Made by a program: the position numbers and the translations under genes. From Amycolatopsis balhimycina FH 1894 (GTDB lineage Bacteria; Actinomycetota; Actinomycetes; Mycobacteriales; Pseudonocardiaceae), in NCBI RefSeq assembly GCF_000384295.1, contig NZ_KB913037.1, positions 1,032,762 to 1,096,761 on the forward strand: a stretch of DNA of 64,000 nt, read 5' to 3'. Below the pieces are notes generated by a model. The model saw only the letters and a list, made by a program, of their open reading frames with translations. It searched no databases and was not told the origin of the DNA. Shown here piece by piece: positions 8,165 through 17,318 of this stretch (position 1 is the stretch's first letter; each line of letters starts with the position of its first letter).

Positions 8165-9646
8165 ATGGCAAAGGCTTTCCCGCCGGAGCTCACCTCGGGT
8201 ATGGACGAGCCGTGCCGGTTCGATCTCGAGGTGTTCGACCTGGAAGTCGTGGACGGCGAGGTGCCGGCGGACATCGACGGGCTGTTCGTCCAGGCCGTGC
8301 CGGACCAGGTGTACCTGCCGGACGTCCCGGTGCTCTACCCGATGACCATCGCGGCGGGCGGGGACGGCGCGGTCCGGGCGTTCCGGATCAAGGACGGCTG
8401 CGTGGACTTCCGGACGCGCTATGTCCGCACGGAACGGTTCGAACTGGAGCGCAAGGCGCGCAGACCCCTGTTCGGGAACTACCGGGACCCGTACTCCGAC
8501 GACCCCAGCGTCGCCGGCAAGGACCGGACCACCGCGAACACCGCCATCTACTGGCACGCGGGCCGGATGCTCGCCTCCAAAGAGGACGGGCTGCCGTACG
8601 AGGTCGACCCGGTCACGCTGGAGACCCGCGGGGTCTGGAACGCGCACGGGGCCATCACCAGCCTCACCTTCACCGCGCATCCCAAGTTCGACCCGGACAC
8701 CGGCGAGATGTTCGGCTTCGGCTACGCGGCCCGGGGCGAGACGACCCGGGACATCGCGTACTACGTGATCGACGCCGCGGGCAAGGTCACCCACGAGGCG
8801 TGGTTCGAGGCGCCGTACTCGGCCATGATCCACGACTGCGCGCTGACCGAGCACTACATGCTGTTCCCGATCATGCCGGTCACCAGCGATCTCGACCGGC
8901 TGAAGGCCGGCGGCCCGCACTTCGTCTACGACGCGGACCTCCCGCAGGTCTTCGGCGTCATGCCCCGTTACGGGAGCGCCGACGAGGTGCGCTGGTTCCA
9001 GGCACCGCACGCGTTCCCCGGCCACACGATCAACGCCTACGAAGAGGACGGCACGATCGTCTTCGACCTGCTGGAGACCGACGGCAACGGCTTCGCCCCG
9101 GTCGTACCCGACAAGAACGGCGCGCCGATGCGCCCGGACGGCCTCACCACGCGCCACGTGCGCTGGCGCATCGACTACTTCGCCGACGACGAGCACCTGG
9201 TGGAGCGGGAGGTGCTGGCCATCGTCAACGGCGAGGGGCCGCACGTCGACCCCCGGCGCCAGTTGAAGCCGTACCGGCACGTGTTCGTGCCGACCCTGGA
9301 CCGCGGCAAGCTCGCCACGGACGTCAACGGCCGCCCCTACCCGGTGATGTTCAACCAGCTCAGCCACTTCGACCTGGAAGCGGGCACCCGCGAGGACTGG
9401 TACCCGGGGCCGGCCGCGACGTTCCAGGACCCGGTGTACTTCACCAAGTCCGCCGACGCGCCCGAACACGACGGGTACCTGATCGCCACGCTCAACTGGC
9501 CGCTGGAGCGGCGCAGCGAACTCGTCATCCTCGACACGCTCGACCTCGCGCGCGGGCCGGTCGCCCGGCTCCGGCTCCCCGTCCGCATGCGCCTCGGCAT
9601 CCACGCCACGTGGTTCGACGGCGCCGAAATCCCCACCTGGAGGTAG
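8165..9646 (+). CDS. carotenoid/lignostilbene cleavage oxygenase (RPE65 family), first copy
   Basis: 493 residues, normal length for the family. These enzymes use a non-haem Fe(II) held by four histidines in a seven-bladed propeller to split a C=C bond of carotenoids or stilbenoids into two aldehydes. The four ligands are visible: H172 (TAHPKFDP), H223 (MIHDCALTEHY), H287 (GHTINAYEEDG) and H480 (GIHATWF). The DGLPYEVDP and GYLIATL blocks also fit. It has no signal peptide, so it is cytoplasmic. It heads an operon with the SnoaL-like protein (6-base gap) and perhaps the GntR regulator. Lignostilbene dioxygenase-like activity is preferred over carotenoid cleavage because ring-processing enzymes surround it; the substrate is unproven. 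Confidence 0.88.
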   Translation: MAKAFPPELTSGMDEPCRFDLEVFDLEVVDGEVPADIDGLFVQAVPDQVYLPDVPVLYPMTIAAGGDGAVRAFRIKDGCVDFRTRYVRTERFELERKARRPLFGNYRDPYSDDPSVAGKDRTTANTAIYWHAGRMLASKEDGLPYEVDPVTLETRGVWNAHGAITSLTFTAHPKFDPDTGEMFGFGYAARGETTRDIAYYVIDAAGKVTHEAWFEAPYSAMIHDCALTEHYMLFPIMPVTSDLDRLKAGGPHFVYDADLPQVFGVMPRYGSADEVRWFQAPHAFPGHTINAYEEDGTIVFDLLETDGNGFAPVVPDKNGAPMRPDGLTTRHVRWRIDYFADDEHLVEREVLAIVNGEGPHVDPRRQLKPYRHVFVPTLDRGKLATDVNGRPYPVMFNQLSHFDLEAGTREDWYPGPAATFQDPVYFTKSADAPEHDGYLIATLNWPLERRSELVILDTLDLARGPVARLRLPVRMRLGIHATWFDGAEIPTWR

Positions 9647-9652
9647 CACACC

Positions 9653-10075
9653 GTGACCATCGACCACACCGAAGCACCGGTCACCGACCTCGTCGCGGCC
9701 CAGCTCGCGGCGCACAAGCAGACCGTGCTGACCATGATGTCACTTTTGACCGATCCCGCGACCTCCGAGCAGGCACGCGCCCACCTCACCGAGACCTACC
9801 TCCAGCACAACCCGAACATCGCCTCGGGAGCGGACGCCATCATCGCCTGGACGAAGACCGAGGAGGCACGGCACGCGCGCGAATCGATGCGTCCCGCACC
9901 CGAACCTCCGGTTATGGTGGCCGAAGGCGACAAGGTCGTGATGATGATCAGCCGGGACCTGCCCGACCCGCGGGAACCGGGCAAGACCTACCGGTCCTAC
10001 TGGTTCGACATGTGGCGCGTCGAGGACGGCAAGCTCGCCGAGCATTGGGACGGCGCTCCGGTGAGCACCGAGTAG
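9653..10075 (+). CDS. SnoaL-like (NTF2-fold) protein
   Basis: 140 residues of the SnoaL-like aldol-condensation/COG4922 type. The block YLQHNPNIASGADAIIAW near residues 49-66 and the C-terminal YRSYWFDMWRVEDGKLAEHWD are typical. The GTG start at 9653 has GGAGG eight bases upstream. It follows the cleavage oxygenase by six bases, so it may act on the aldehyde product (isomerisation, dehydration or retro-aldol) or protect it; that role is inference. It is unrelated in length and detail to the larger NTF2-like protein at 5857. Confidence 0.75.
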   Translation: MTIDHTEAPVTDLVAAQLAAHKQTVLTMMSLLTDPATSEQARAHLTETYLQHNPNIASGADAIIAWTKTEEARHARESMRPAPEPPVMVAEGDKVVMMISRDLPDPREPGKTYRSYWFDMWRVEDGKLAEHWDGAPVSTE

Positions 10076-10099
10076 ATCGCAGAACGGAGGGAGGCGGCC

Positions 10100-11548
10100 A
10101 TGAGCAGCACCGAGATCTCTCGCCGCTCTTCCCGGCCGGGTGCGGACGCGAAGCCCGGGCCGACGATCTCCGCTTTGTATTCCAGCGTGGTCGGCGCCGA
10201 GGAGGCGCAGACGAAACTGCCGCTGCTCGTGGCCCGGGACATCGAGGAGCGGTTCATCCGGGACGGCTGGCCGGTGGGCCGGGTCTACGGCAGCGAGGCC
10301 GAGATGGCAGCGCACTACGGGGTGGGCCGCGATGTGATGCGCGAAGCCGCGCGCGTGCTCGAAGCGCGCCAAGCGCTCCAGGTGCGGCGCGGCCCGCGCG
10401 GCGGTCTCGCGGTCGCGAAGCCGTCCGGAACCCACCTGCGGGTCATGGTCGGCGGCTACGCGCACCTCACCGGCATCGAGCTGCCGGAAATCGTCGAGGC
10501 CTGGGTCGCCATTCATGTCACGGCCGTGCGCCTGATCGGTGCGCACCGACCCGGTGCGACGCCCTCCGGCGCGGACATCGAGCAGTTCGCCGCCCAGGTC
10601 ATCGAGTGGAGCGGAAGCGGCGTTCTCCGGCGCCTGCGCGACATCATCGCCCCGCTGCTGCCGCCGCTGCACCTGGACCAAGCCGATGCCGCGCCGGAAC
10701 TGATCATCGGCGACCTCGAGCACGGCCGCGGCGACGAGGCCGCGCGGCGGACCCGCGTCCTGCTGCGCGCCGCGGCGCGCGAAACGCTGGACCGATCGGC
10801 GAGCTGGTCCGGCACGGAGGTGCCGGCACCGCTCGATCAGCTCCGGATCCCGGCGTTCCGGATCGTGCGCGAACTGATGTCGGAAATCACCCCGGCCGAG
10901 TGGGTCAAGGGCCGGCCGCTGGGCAACGAGTTCGACCTCGCCGAGCGGCTCCGCGTCGATCGCAGCGTGATCCGCCAGGCCATCCGCATCATGGAGGACG
11001 CGGAGACCGCGGTGCCCCTGCCCGGGCGCGGGCGCGGCCTGATGACCCGCTGCCCCAGTTCGGGGCCGCTCAGCCGCCAACTGTGCATCCACCTCGCCGC
11101 CCGTGGCGAACCGTGGGATCAGACCGCGCGAGCGCTCGGCGGCCTGATGATCGAGCTGGCGGAGCTCGCGGCGCGCAAGGCCGATCCGGACGACGCCGCC
11201 CTGCTCGACGCGGCCTACGACCGGCTGCGCGAACCGGCCCAGGCGGCGCCGATATCAGCCGTCCAGCCGATCGAGAGGTTGCAGAACCAGCTGGCGCACA
11301 ATGCCCTGCTGGCACTTTTCGTGGACGGCATCAAGGCGTATTTGTCGTGGAGCATGCGTGATGAGCTGTACGCGCCGTCCTGGGTCATCGACTTGTACGC
11401 CAGGTCCACCGAGAACGTCCTGCGGGCCATCGGCCGCGGCGACCCCGAGGAGGCCGAGCGCCTCCAGTCGGTGAAACTGGAAACGCTCGCGGAGTGCCGC
11501 CACATGCTGCTCACTTCGGAGCACGGCCTGCCCGACGCCGGTCTCTGA
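10100..11548 (+). CDS. tandem-duplicated GntR (FadR-like) transcriptional regulator
   Basis: 482 residues, about twice the usual GntR length. Two GntR-type units lie in one chain. The first winged helix is around residues 48-100 (YGSEAEMAAHYGVGRDVMRE, then ARQALQVRRGPRGGLAV), followed by an all-helical FCD-like segment. The second is around 265-325 (LGNEFDLAERLRVDRSVIRQ, then GRGRGLM), followed by another helical segment. The ribosome site GGAGGGAGG precedes the ATG at 10100. It stands 24 bases after the SnoaL-like gene on the same strand and probably represses the divergent 8 kb promoters until a pathway acid or CoA ester binds. A single chain with two DNA-binding domains could act as a pseudo-dimer. 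Confidence 0.85.
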   Translation: MSSTEISRRSSRPGADAKPGPTISALYSSVVGAEEAQTKLPLLVARDIEERFIRDGWPVGRVYGSEAEMAAHYGVGRDVMREAARVLEARQALQVRRGPRGGLAVAKPSGTHLRVMVGGYAHLTGIELPEIVEAWVAIHVTAVRLIGAHRPGATPSGADIEQFAAQVIEWSGSGVLRRLRDIIAPLLPPLHLDQADAAPELIIGDLEHGRGDEAARRTRVLLRAAARETLDRSASWSGTEVPAPLDQLRIPAFRIVRELMSEITPAEWVKGRPLGNEFDLAERLRVDRSVIRQAIRIMEDAETAVPLPGRGRGLMTRCPSSGPLSRQLCIHLAARGEPWDQTARALGGLMIELAELAARKADPDDAALLDAAYDRLREPAQAAPISAVQPIERLQNQLAHNALLALFVDGIKAYLSWSMRDELYAPSWVIDLYARSTENVLRAIGRGDPEEAERLQSVKLETLAECRHMLLTSEHGLPDAGL

Positions 11549-11636
11549 CTGCTCGCCCCCGGCCGGAATTCCACCGTCTTTTTTCCCGGGAAGCCCGACT
11601 CTAGCATCAGAGAAAAGCGGCTTCGAAAGGCAAGAA

Positions 11637-12947
11637 ATGGTTGGAATACCGTCTGTTCACGAGTCACCTTTCAGCACGCCCGAGGGGCGCCGTATCCGCG
11701 ACGAGGTACGCGAACTCGTTCCGTTGATCCGGGAGCACGCTGCGGCCGGCGAGGAACTCGGATGCCTGCCTCCGGCGACGCTCGACGCACTGCACCGCAC
11801 GGGTCTGTTCCGTGCCTCGGTACCGCCTGAATTCGGCGGCTACGCCCTCGGAGCCCGCGACCTCGCCGAGATCGTGACCGCGGTCGCGACCGGCGACGGG
11901 TCCGCGGCGTGGATGGCGATGATCGCCAGCGGGTTCGCCCGGGTCATGCTGACGTTCCCCGAGGACGCCGTGCGCGAGGTCTACTCACGGTCGCTCGAAT
12001 GGCCTGGGCCGGTGGTGGCCAGCGCATCGCTGTTCTCCGAGCGGATCCAGCGGGCGAGCCGCGTCCCGGGCGGCTATTCGATCCCCTCCGGCGGCAAATG
12101 GGGATTCGGCAGCGGCTGCAAGCACGCCGCGTACGTCGTCGTCGGCATCGAGGTGCCGACCGGCCCCGGCTCGGTGCTGCGGGCCATGGCGCTGCTGGAG
12201 AAGGGCCAGTACGAGATCGTCGACGACTGGCACGTCATGGGCCTGCGGGGCTCGTCGAGCAACAGCGTCAGGACGACGGAGGAGATCTTCGTTCCCGAGC
12301 AGCGTGTTGCCGACCTGGCCCGGATGCCGGAGCGTCTCGACCAGCTCCACGAGCGCTACCAGGGGCTCGGCTACCAGCTCGACGGACGCGGCCAGATGCT
12401 GATTCCCGCGTTGGAGACCATGGCCGTCACGCTGGGGATGGCCCAGGGCGCCTTCGAGTGCTTCCTCGACCAGTCCCGCCGGAAAAAGCCGTTCAACCTG
12501 CCTTACGACACGCTGGCCGCCACCCCGTCCGTCCAGGTCGCCGCGGGCAAGACGCACGCGATGATCAACGCCGCGGAATGCCTGCTGTTCGGCCGGGCGG
12601 ACCACATCGACCGGAAGGCGCAGGCCCGGGAGCCGTTCACGGCCGCCGAGGAGTCCGCGATCATGATGGACCTCGTCCACGCCGGGAACGTGTGCGGTGC
12701 GGCCATCGACACCCTTCAGCTCACCCTCGGGTCCTCGACCGTCAGCGTGCGCAACCCGATCCAGCGGTTCGCCCGCGACGTCCGCGTCGCCCTGACGCAC
12801 GGCTCGACCCGGCTCGACCCGTCCGCCGAGATCAGCGGGCGGCATCTGCTCGGGCAGCCGCCCTTCACGGACGGCATGGCGGCGGTACCGGGAGTGGCCA
12901 AGGCCGCCGAAACCGCCCAGGTCGCCGTCCCCGTCCCCGTCGCCTGA
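11637..12947 (+). CDS. acyl-CoA dehydrogenase-like flavin-dependent monooxygenase (group D)
   Basis: 436 residues with the acyl-CoA dehydrogenase fold: an N-terminal helical domain (PATLDALHRTGLFRASVPPE), a beta domain (GKWGFGSGCKHAAYVVVG; DDWHVMGLRGSSSNSV) and a C-terminal helical domain. It lacks the catalytic Glu region of true dehydrogenases and is closer to the HsaA/HpaB-like oxygenases that take reduced flavin from a separate reductase. That is why the flavin reductase at 5354 is interesting. It probably hydroxylates an aromatic or cyclic intermediate. An 88-bp gap before it may hold its own promoter; the SDR gene follows after 19 bases. Confidence 0.8.
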   Translation: MVGIPSVHESPFSTPEGRRIRDEVRELVPLIREHAAAGEELGCLPPATLDALHRTGLFRASVPPEFGGYALGARDLAEIVTAVATGDGSAAWMAMIASGFARVMLTFPEDAVREVYSRSLEWPGPVVASASLFSERIQRASRVPGGYSIPSGGKWGFGSGCKHAAYVVVGIEVPTGPGSVLRAMALLEKGQYEIVDDWHVMGLRGSSSNSVRTTEEIFVPEQRVADLARMPERLDQLHERYQGLGYQLDGRGQMLIPALETMAVTLGMAQGAFECFLDQSRRKKPFNLPYDTLAATPSVQVAAGKTHAMINAAECLLFGRADHIDRKAQAREPFTAAEESAIMMDLVHAGNVCGAAIDTLQLTLGSSTVSVRNPIQRFARDVRVALTHGSTRLDPSAEISGRHLLGQPPFTDGMAAVPGVAKAAETAQVAVPVPVA

Positions 12948-12966
12948 ACCGGGCAGGAGAACCCAG

Positions 12967-13767
12967 ATGGACCTCGGACTTTCCGGTAAGCGCGCCCTCG
13001 TCACCGGCAGCAGCTCCGGCATCGGCGCCGGCGTCGCCCTGATGCTGGCAGCCGAAGGCGCCCACGTCGTCGTGCACGGCCGGGACAAAGAGCGCACCGC
13101 CGAGACCGCCGCCACGATCCGCGACCACGGCGGACGGGCCGACGAGGTGCTCGGCGACCTCACGGTCGAGCCGGAAGCCGCGGCGGCCTGCGAGCAGATC
13201 CTCGCCTCGGGCGGCGTCGACATCCTGGTGAACAACGCGGGCGGCCGCTACGGCGGCTGGGAACGCAACGGCTGGCTGGCGACCCCGCCGGGCAACTGGC
13301 TCGAGACGTACAAGCTGAACGTCGTCTCGACCGCCACCCTGATCAACCGGCTCGCGCCGGTCATGGCGGAGCGCGGCTGGGGGCGGGTCATCCAGATCGC
13401 CAGCGCCGTGGCCCTGCACCAGCCGCCGCACTTCCCGGACTACCAGGCGGCGAAGGCCGCGGAAATCAACCTGACGCGCAGCCTCTCCAGGAGCCTGGCC
13501 GGCACCGGCGTCACGGCCAACTGCATCAGCGCCGGAATCATCCATACCCCCGGCTCGGCCGCGGAGCTCGACGACATCGCCGCGGAACTCCGGCTCGACG
13601 GCGGATGGCGGGCCCACGAGCGCCACCTCGCCGTGGAGGTGTTCCAGCAGACGACCGGGCGGGTCGGGCGCCCCGAGGACATCGCCGCCGCCGTCTGCTA
13701 CCTGGCCAGCCCGCGGGCCGACTTCGTCACCGGCGTGAACCTGGTGGTGGACGGCGGTACCGACTGA
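12967..13767 (+). CDS. short-chain dehydrogenase/reductase
   Basis: 266 residues, classical SDR. The NAD(P) motif TGSSSGIG is at residues 13-20, NNAGG at 89-93, and the catalytic Ser-Tyr-Lys set is S146, Y159 and K163 (IQIASAVA, DYQAAK). The C-terminal VTGVNLVVDGGTD is typical. It oxidises or reduces an alcohol/carbonyl or a cis-diol. It lies between the monooxygenase and the aldehyde dehydrogenase in one operon, so an alcohol-to-aldehyde or diol-to-catechol step is plausible. GGCAGGAGAACCC gives the ribosome site. Confidence 0.88.
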   Translation: MDLGLSGKRALVTGSSSGIGAGVALMLAAEGAHVVVHGRDKERTAETAATIRDHGGRADEVLGDLTVEPEAAAACEQILASGGVDILVNNAGGRYGGWERNGWLATPPGNWLETYKLNVVSTATLINRLAPVMAERGWGRVIQIASAVALHQPPHFPDYQAAKAAEINLTRSLSRSLAGTGVTANCISAGIIHTPGSAAELDDIAAELRLDGGWRAHERHLAVEVFQQTTGRVGRPEDIAAAVCYLASPRADFVTGVNLVVDGGTD

Positions 13768-13820
13768 CCGCCGGCAGTTCATCGGCCATCCAAGCCGCAC
13801 AACGACGTGAAAGGAACATC

Positions 13821-15284
13821 ATGACTCTTCTCGATTCCGATGACTGGCAGGGACGGATTTTCTCCTCCGGCTGGGTGCAGGGTTCCGGCGAGGCGTACGA
13901 CTCGACCGAGCCGGCCACCGGCAAGACGCTCGGGCGGGTCGGCGCGGCGGCTCCGTCCGATGTGGACCAGGCGGTGGCCCGGGCGCAGCGGGTCCAGGCC
14001 GAATGGGCCGCGCTGCCGTACACAGAGCGGGCGCGGGTGCTGCGCCGGGCCGGGCAGCTCTTCGAGGAGCACCAGGAGGAGATCGCGGAGTGGATCGTGC
14101 GCGAGGCGGGCACGCACCCGGGCTTCGCGGCCTTCCAGACTTCCAATGGCGCGGCCGAGGAGTGCTACGAGGCGGCGGCGCTGGCTGCCGCGCCGTACGG
14201 TGAGGTGCTGCGCTCGGTCGAGCAGCGGCTTTCGTTCTCGCGCAGGCGCCCGGTCGGCGTGGTGGGCGTGATCTCCCCCTTCAACGCGCCCATGGTGCTG
14301 GCCATGCGCGCGCTCGCCCCGGCACTGGCCCTGGGCAACGCGGTCGTCCTCAAGCCGGACCCACGCACCGCGATCTGCGGCGGCGTCACCATCGCGCGCG
14401 TGTTCGAGGAGGCCGGTCTCCCCGAAGGCGTGCTGCACGTGCTGCCGGGCGGCGCGGACGTGGGCGCGGCGCTCGTGGACCACCCGCGCGTCCCGGTGCT
14501 CGCGTTCACCGGCTCGACCCGGGCGGGCAAGGCGATCGCCGCGGCCGCCGCGCAGCGGCTCAAGCGCGTGCACCTCGAGCTCGGCGGCAACTCCGCGCTG
14601 ATCATCCTCGACGACGCGGATCTGGAGAAGGCAGCCTCCGCCGGAGCATTCGGGTCCTTCCACCACGCCGGACAGGTGTGCATGGCTTCCAGCCGGCACC
14701 TGGTGCACGCTTCGGTCGCCGGCCTGTACGCCGAACTGCTGGTCGAGCGCGCGAACGGCGCGCCGGTAGGCGACCCGGCGAGCGGCCCGGTCGCGGTGGG
14801 CCCGATGATCGACGAGCGGCAGCTGCTGGCCGCGCACGCCGTCGTCACCGACAGCGTGGCGGCCGGGGCGCGCCTGGCCGCCGGCGGCACCTACGAGGGC
14901 CTGTTCTACCGGCCGACCGTGCTCACCGACGTCCCGCTGACGGCCCGCGCCTACGCCGAGGAGATCTTCGGCCCGGTTGCGCCCGTGGTCGCCTTCGGTG
15001 ACCTCGACGAGGCGGCCCGGCTCGCCGCCGACACGGAGTACGGGCTCTCCCTCGGCATCCTGACGCGGGACGTGGCCAAGGGCCTCGCGCTCGCCGAGCG
15101 CATCCCGACCGGTCTGGTCCACATCAACGACCAGACCGTCAACGACGAGGCCACCGTCCCGTTCGGCGGTGTCGGCGAGTCCGGCAACGGCTCCCGGCAC
15201 GGCGGCGCCGCCGCCAACCTCGAGGCCTTCACCGAGCTGCAGTGGGTGACCGTGCACGGCGAAATCCCCGCCTACCCCTTCTGA
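13821..15284 (+). CDS. aldehyde dehydrogenase (benzaldehyde/vanillin dehydrogenase-like)
   Basis: 487 residues, normal for the NAD(P)-dependent aldehyde dehydrogenase family. The key positions are present: N155 (SPFNAP), E254 in LELGGN, and catalytic C287 (HHAGQVCMASS), with EEIFGPVAPV near the end. The start is the ATG at 13821 with AAAGGA upstream; the frame is open further left but overlaps the SDR gene. It would oxidise the aldehydes released by the two cleavage oxygenases to acids. The block after SNGAAEECYEAAA resembles vanillin/benzaldehyde dehydrogenases, which fits a phenyl aldehyde. The second oxygenase follows after 19 bases. Confidence 0.9.
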   Translation: MTLLDSDDWQGRIFSSGWVQGSGEAYDSTEPATGKTLGRVGAAAPSDVDQAVARAQRVQAEWAALPYTERARVLRRAGQLFEEHQEEIAEWIVREAGTHPGFAAFQTSNGAAEECYEAAALAAAPYGEVLRSVEQRLSFSRRRPVGVVGVISPFNAPMVLAMRALAPALALGNAVVLKPDPRTAICGGVTIARVFEEAGLPEGVLHVLPGGADVGAALVDHPRVPVLAFTGSTRAGKAIAAAAAQRLKRVHLELGGNSALIILDDADLEKAASAGAFGSFHHAGQVCMASSRHLVHASVAGLYAELLVERANGAPVGDPASGPVAVGPMIDERQLLAAHAVVTDSVAAGARLAAGGTYEGLFYRPTVLTDVPLTARAYAEEIFGPVAPVVAFGDLDEAARLAADTEYGLSLGILTRDVAKGLALAERIPTGLVHINDQTVNDEATVPFGGVGESGNGSRHGGAAANLEAFTELQWVTVHGEIPAYPF

Positions 15285-15303
15285 GGCACTGGAGAACACT
15301 CAC

Positions 15304-16746
15304 GTGCACACCGACAACAAGTTCCTGGCCGGGCCGTTCGCTCCCTGGGCCGAGGAGAACGTGGCCTACGACCTGGAAGTCGACGGTCAGATCCCCGAAG
15401 ATCTCGCCGGCGCGCTGTTCCGGATCTCCGCGAACCCCCGCTTCGCGCCGCTGGACCTCGACCGGTACCACTGGTGGGAGGGCGACGGCATGGTCTGCGG
15501 CGTCTACCTGCGCGACGGCCGCGCCGCCTACCGCACCCGCTGGGTCGAGACCGACTCGATGAGGTTCGAGGTCGAGCAGGGCGAAGCCGTCTACAGTGGA
15601 TTCGCCAACGGCGGAAACCCGCGCCCGCTCCCGCCCGGCGCCCCACCGGCGAAGAACGTCGCGAACACGAACGTGGGCATCTTCGACGACCACCTGCTGG
15701 TCTATTTCGAAGGCGGGCTGCCCTACTCGATGCATCCCGAGACGCTGGAGACGTACGGCACGTACGACTTCCACGGCGGCATCGACGTTCTCTGCACCGC
15801 CCACTACAAGATCGACCCCTCCGGCGGCGACATGCTGTTCTTCGCCGCGACCGGGCCGAGGATCACGTGGTTGCGGGCGGACGCGAAGACCGGGACCGTG
15901 ATCGACATCCACAGCTTCGACATCGGGGTTCCGGTGTTGATGCACGACTTCGCGGTCAGCGAAAACTACGCGGTCTTCTTCGTCACCCCGGCGCAGTTCC
16001 GGCTCGACCACATCATGCAGGGCAAGCCCGGCGTGGTGTGGGACGAGAAGTCGTTGCCGCACGGCGTGCAGATCGTGCTGCTGGACCGGCGCACCCACGC
16101 CGTCACGTGGCACGAGGTGGGCGGCAGCTGGGCCAACACGCACTTCTACAACGCGTACGAGGACAGCGGCCGGCTCATCATCGACGGGCACCGGATCACG
16201 CGGCTCGGCACGCCGGCCGACCGGCTGGACGCCCCGCCGTCGGCACACTCGTGGTTCCCGCCGGCGATCCCGCACCGATGGACCGTGGACCTGGCCACCG
16301 GCACGGCGAAGGAAGAGAGGGTCAGCGGGCTCGCCGGCGAGTTCCCGAAGATCAACGACGACTACACCGGACGGCGCCACCGGTACGGGTACTTCGTCAC
16401 CACACGGGGTGTCTCGCGCGACATCATGAGCGATGGCCTGGCCAAGCACGACTACCTGCGGGACACCACCGTCGTCGTCGAGGGCCCCGGGCCGCTCACC
16501 AGCCCCAGCGAACCGGTCTTCGTCAGCCGGGCCGACGCCATCGGCGAGGACGACGGCTACCTGCTTTCGCTGTGGTGGAACCGCGAGACGGACCTGACGG
16601 AGCTGCTCGTCCACGACGCCGCGGACCTGATCCGCCAACCGCTGGCCAGGGTCAAGCTACCGAGCCGGGTCCCGTTCGGGTTCCACGGCTCCTGGGCCGG
16701 TCAGGCGACGCTCGACCAGGCCGTCGCACGGCAGAACGAGGGCTGA
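15304..16746 (+). CDS. carotenoid/lignostilbene cleavage oxygenase (RPE65 family), second copy
   Basis: 480 residues, same family as the gene at 8165 but clearly diverged. The four iron ligands are H167 (TAHYKIDP), H214 (VLMHDFAVSENY), H280 (THFYNAYEDSG) and H461 (GFHGSW). The N-terminal PEDLAGALFRISANPRF and DRYHWWEGDGMV blocks are more canonical than in the first copy. The GTG start at 15304 has GGAG 11 bases upstream. It ends the rightward operon, just before a strong hairpin. Two paralogues in one island suggest two cleavage steps or two stereo- or regio-isomers; that is inference. Confidence 0.9.
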   Translation: MHTDNKFLAGPFAPWAEENVAYDLEVDGQIPEDLAGALFRISANPRFAPLDLDRYHWWEGDGMVCGVYLRDGRAAYRTRWVETDSMRFEVEQGEAVYSGFANGGNPRPLPPGAPPAKNVANTNVGIFDDHLLVYFEGGLPYSMHPETLETYGTYDFHGGIDVLCTAHYKIDPSGGDMLFFAATGPRITWLRADAKTGTVIDIHSFDIGVPVLMHDFAVSENYAVFFVTPAQFRLDHIMQGKPGVVWDEKSLPHGVQIVLLDRRTHAVTWHEVGGSWANTHFYNAYEDSGRLIIDGHRITRLGTPADRLDAPPSAHSWFPPAIPHRWTVDLATGTAKEERVSGLAGEFPKINDDYTGRRHRYGYFVTTRGVSRDIMSDGLAKHDYLRDTTVVVEGPGPLTSPSEPVFVSRADAIGEDDGYLLSLWWNRETDLTELLVHDAADLIRQPLARVKLPSRVPFGFHGSWAGQATLDQAVARQNEG

Positions 16747-16753
16747 TCGGATC

Positions 16754-16792
16754 GTTTTGGGCCGGGCCGTGAAACACGGCCCGGCCCAAAAC
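16754..16792. terminator. perfect 18-bp hairpin, bidirectional terminator
   Basis: An unbroken 18-bp stem (16754-16771 with 16775-16792) closes on an AAA loop. Its outer part is GTTTTGGG/CCCAAAAC, so a T-run follows the stem on either strand. It sits eight bases after the stop of the second oxygenase and 11 bases from the stop of the convergent VOC gene, which makes it an ideal two-way terminator. Confidence 0.85.
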
Positions 16793-16802
16793 CGTCGATA
16801 CG

Positions 16803-17318
16803 TCACCTGGCCGGATCCGGCTGCGTGGTCACCGGCTGGTAGGCGGCGCCGCCGTCGCTCAGCAGCCGCTCGGCCTCGGCGAGGATCGCCTCGAGGTCCT
16901 GGTCGAGGTTCAGCGACTTCCGGAACGGCTGGCGCACGTCCTTGTCGATGCGCAGGTAGACCTCGTTGCGGTTGCCCTCGGGGTCGAAGAAGTAGATGCC
17001 GATGGCGTTGCCGTGGGTCACCTCCTGCTGCACCTGGACGCCTTCGGCCCGAAACCGCTGGTGGTACTCGACGATGGCCTCCAGGGAGTCCACCCGCCAC
17101 GAGACCTGGTGGGTGAGCAGCGAGCCCGCGGGAGCGGTACGACCGTTCGCCAGGACGAACTCGTGGTGCTCGACCTCCGGGCGGGACGAGAGGAAAACGA
17201 TGCCGAGCTCGTCGTCCTCGTCCGTCACGGTCAGGCCGAGCACCCGCGTGTAGAAGTCGCGCATCTTGGCGAGGTCCTCCACCCAGAAGCCGGTGTGGCC
17301 CAGTTCAACGATCGACAT
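16803..17318 (-). CDS. VOC-superfamily (extradiol ring-cleavage) dioxygenase
   Basis: 171 residues of the vicinal-oxygen-chelate fold with two beta-alpha-beta-beta-beta modules. The metal ligands expected for a type I extradiol dioxygenase are H8 (LGHTGF), H70 (LLTHQVSW) and E119 (RNEVYL). The FFDPEGNRNEVY block is typical of catechol 2,3-dioxygenase relatives. The start at 17318 has AAAGGAGA before it; the frame extends upstream but without protein character. It is divergent from the FAD hydroxylase across a 120-bp regulatory gap. The likely role is meta-cleavage of a catechol made by that hydroxylase. Confidence 0.8.
   Translation of the reverse strand: MSIVELGHTGFWVEDLAKMRDFYTRVLGLTVTDEDDELGIVFLSSRPEVEHHEFVLANGRTAPAGSLLTHQVSWRVDSLEAIVEYHQRFRAEGVQVQQEVTHGNAIGIYFFDPEGNRNEVYLRIDKDVRQPFRKSLNLDQDLEAILAEAERLLSDGGAAYQPVTTQPDPAR

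Noticed and set aside
8212..11361. 1049-codon plus-strand open frame across the oxygenase and GntR genes
   Set aside because: Arg/Pro/Ala-rich shadow of three genes with recognised catalytic motifs in other frames.
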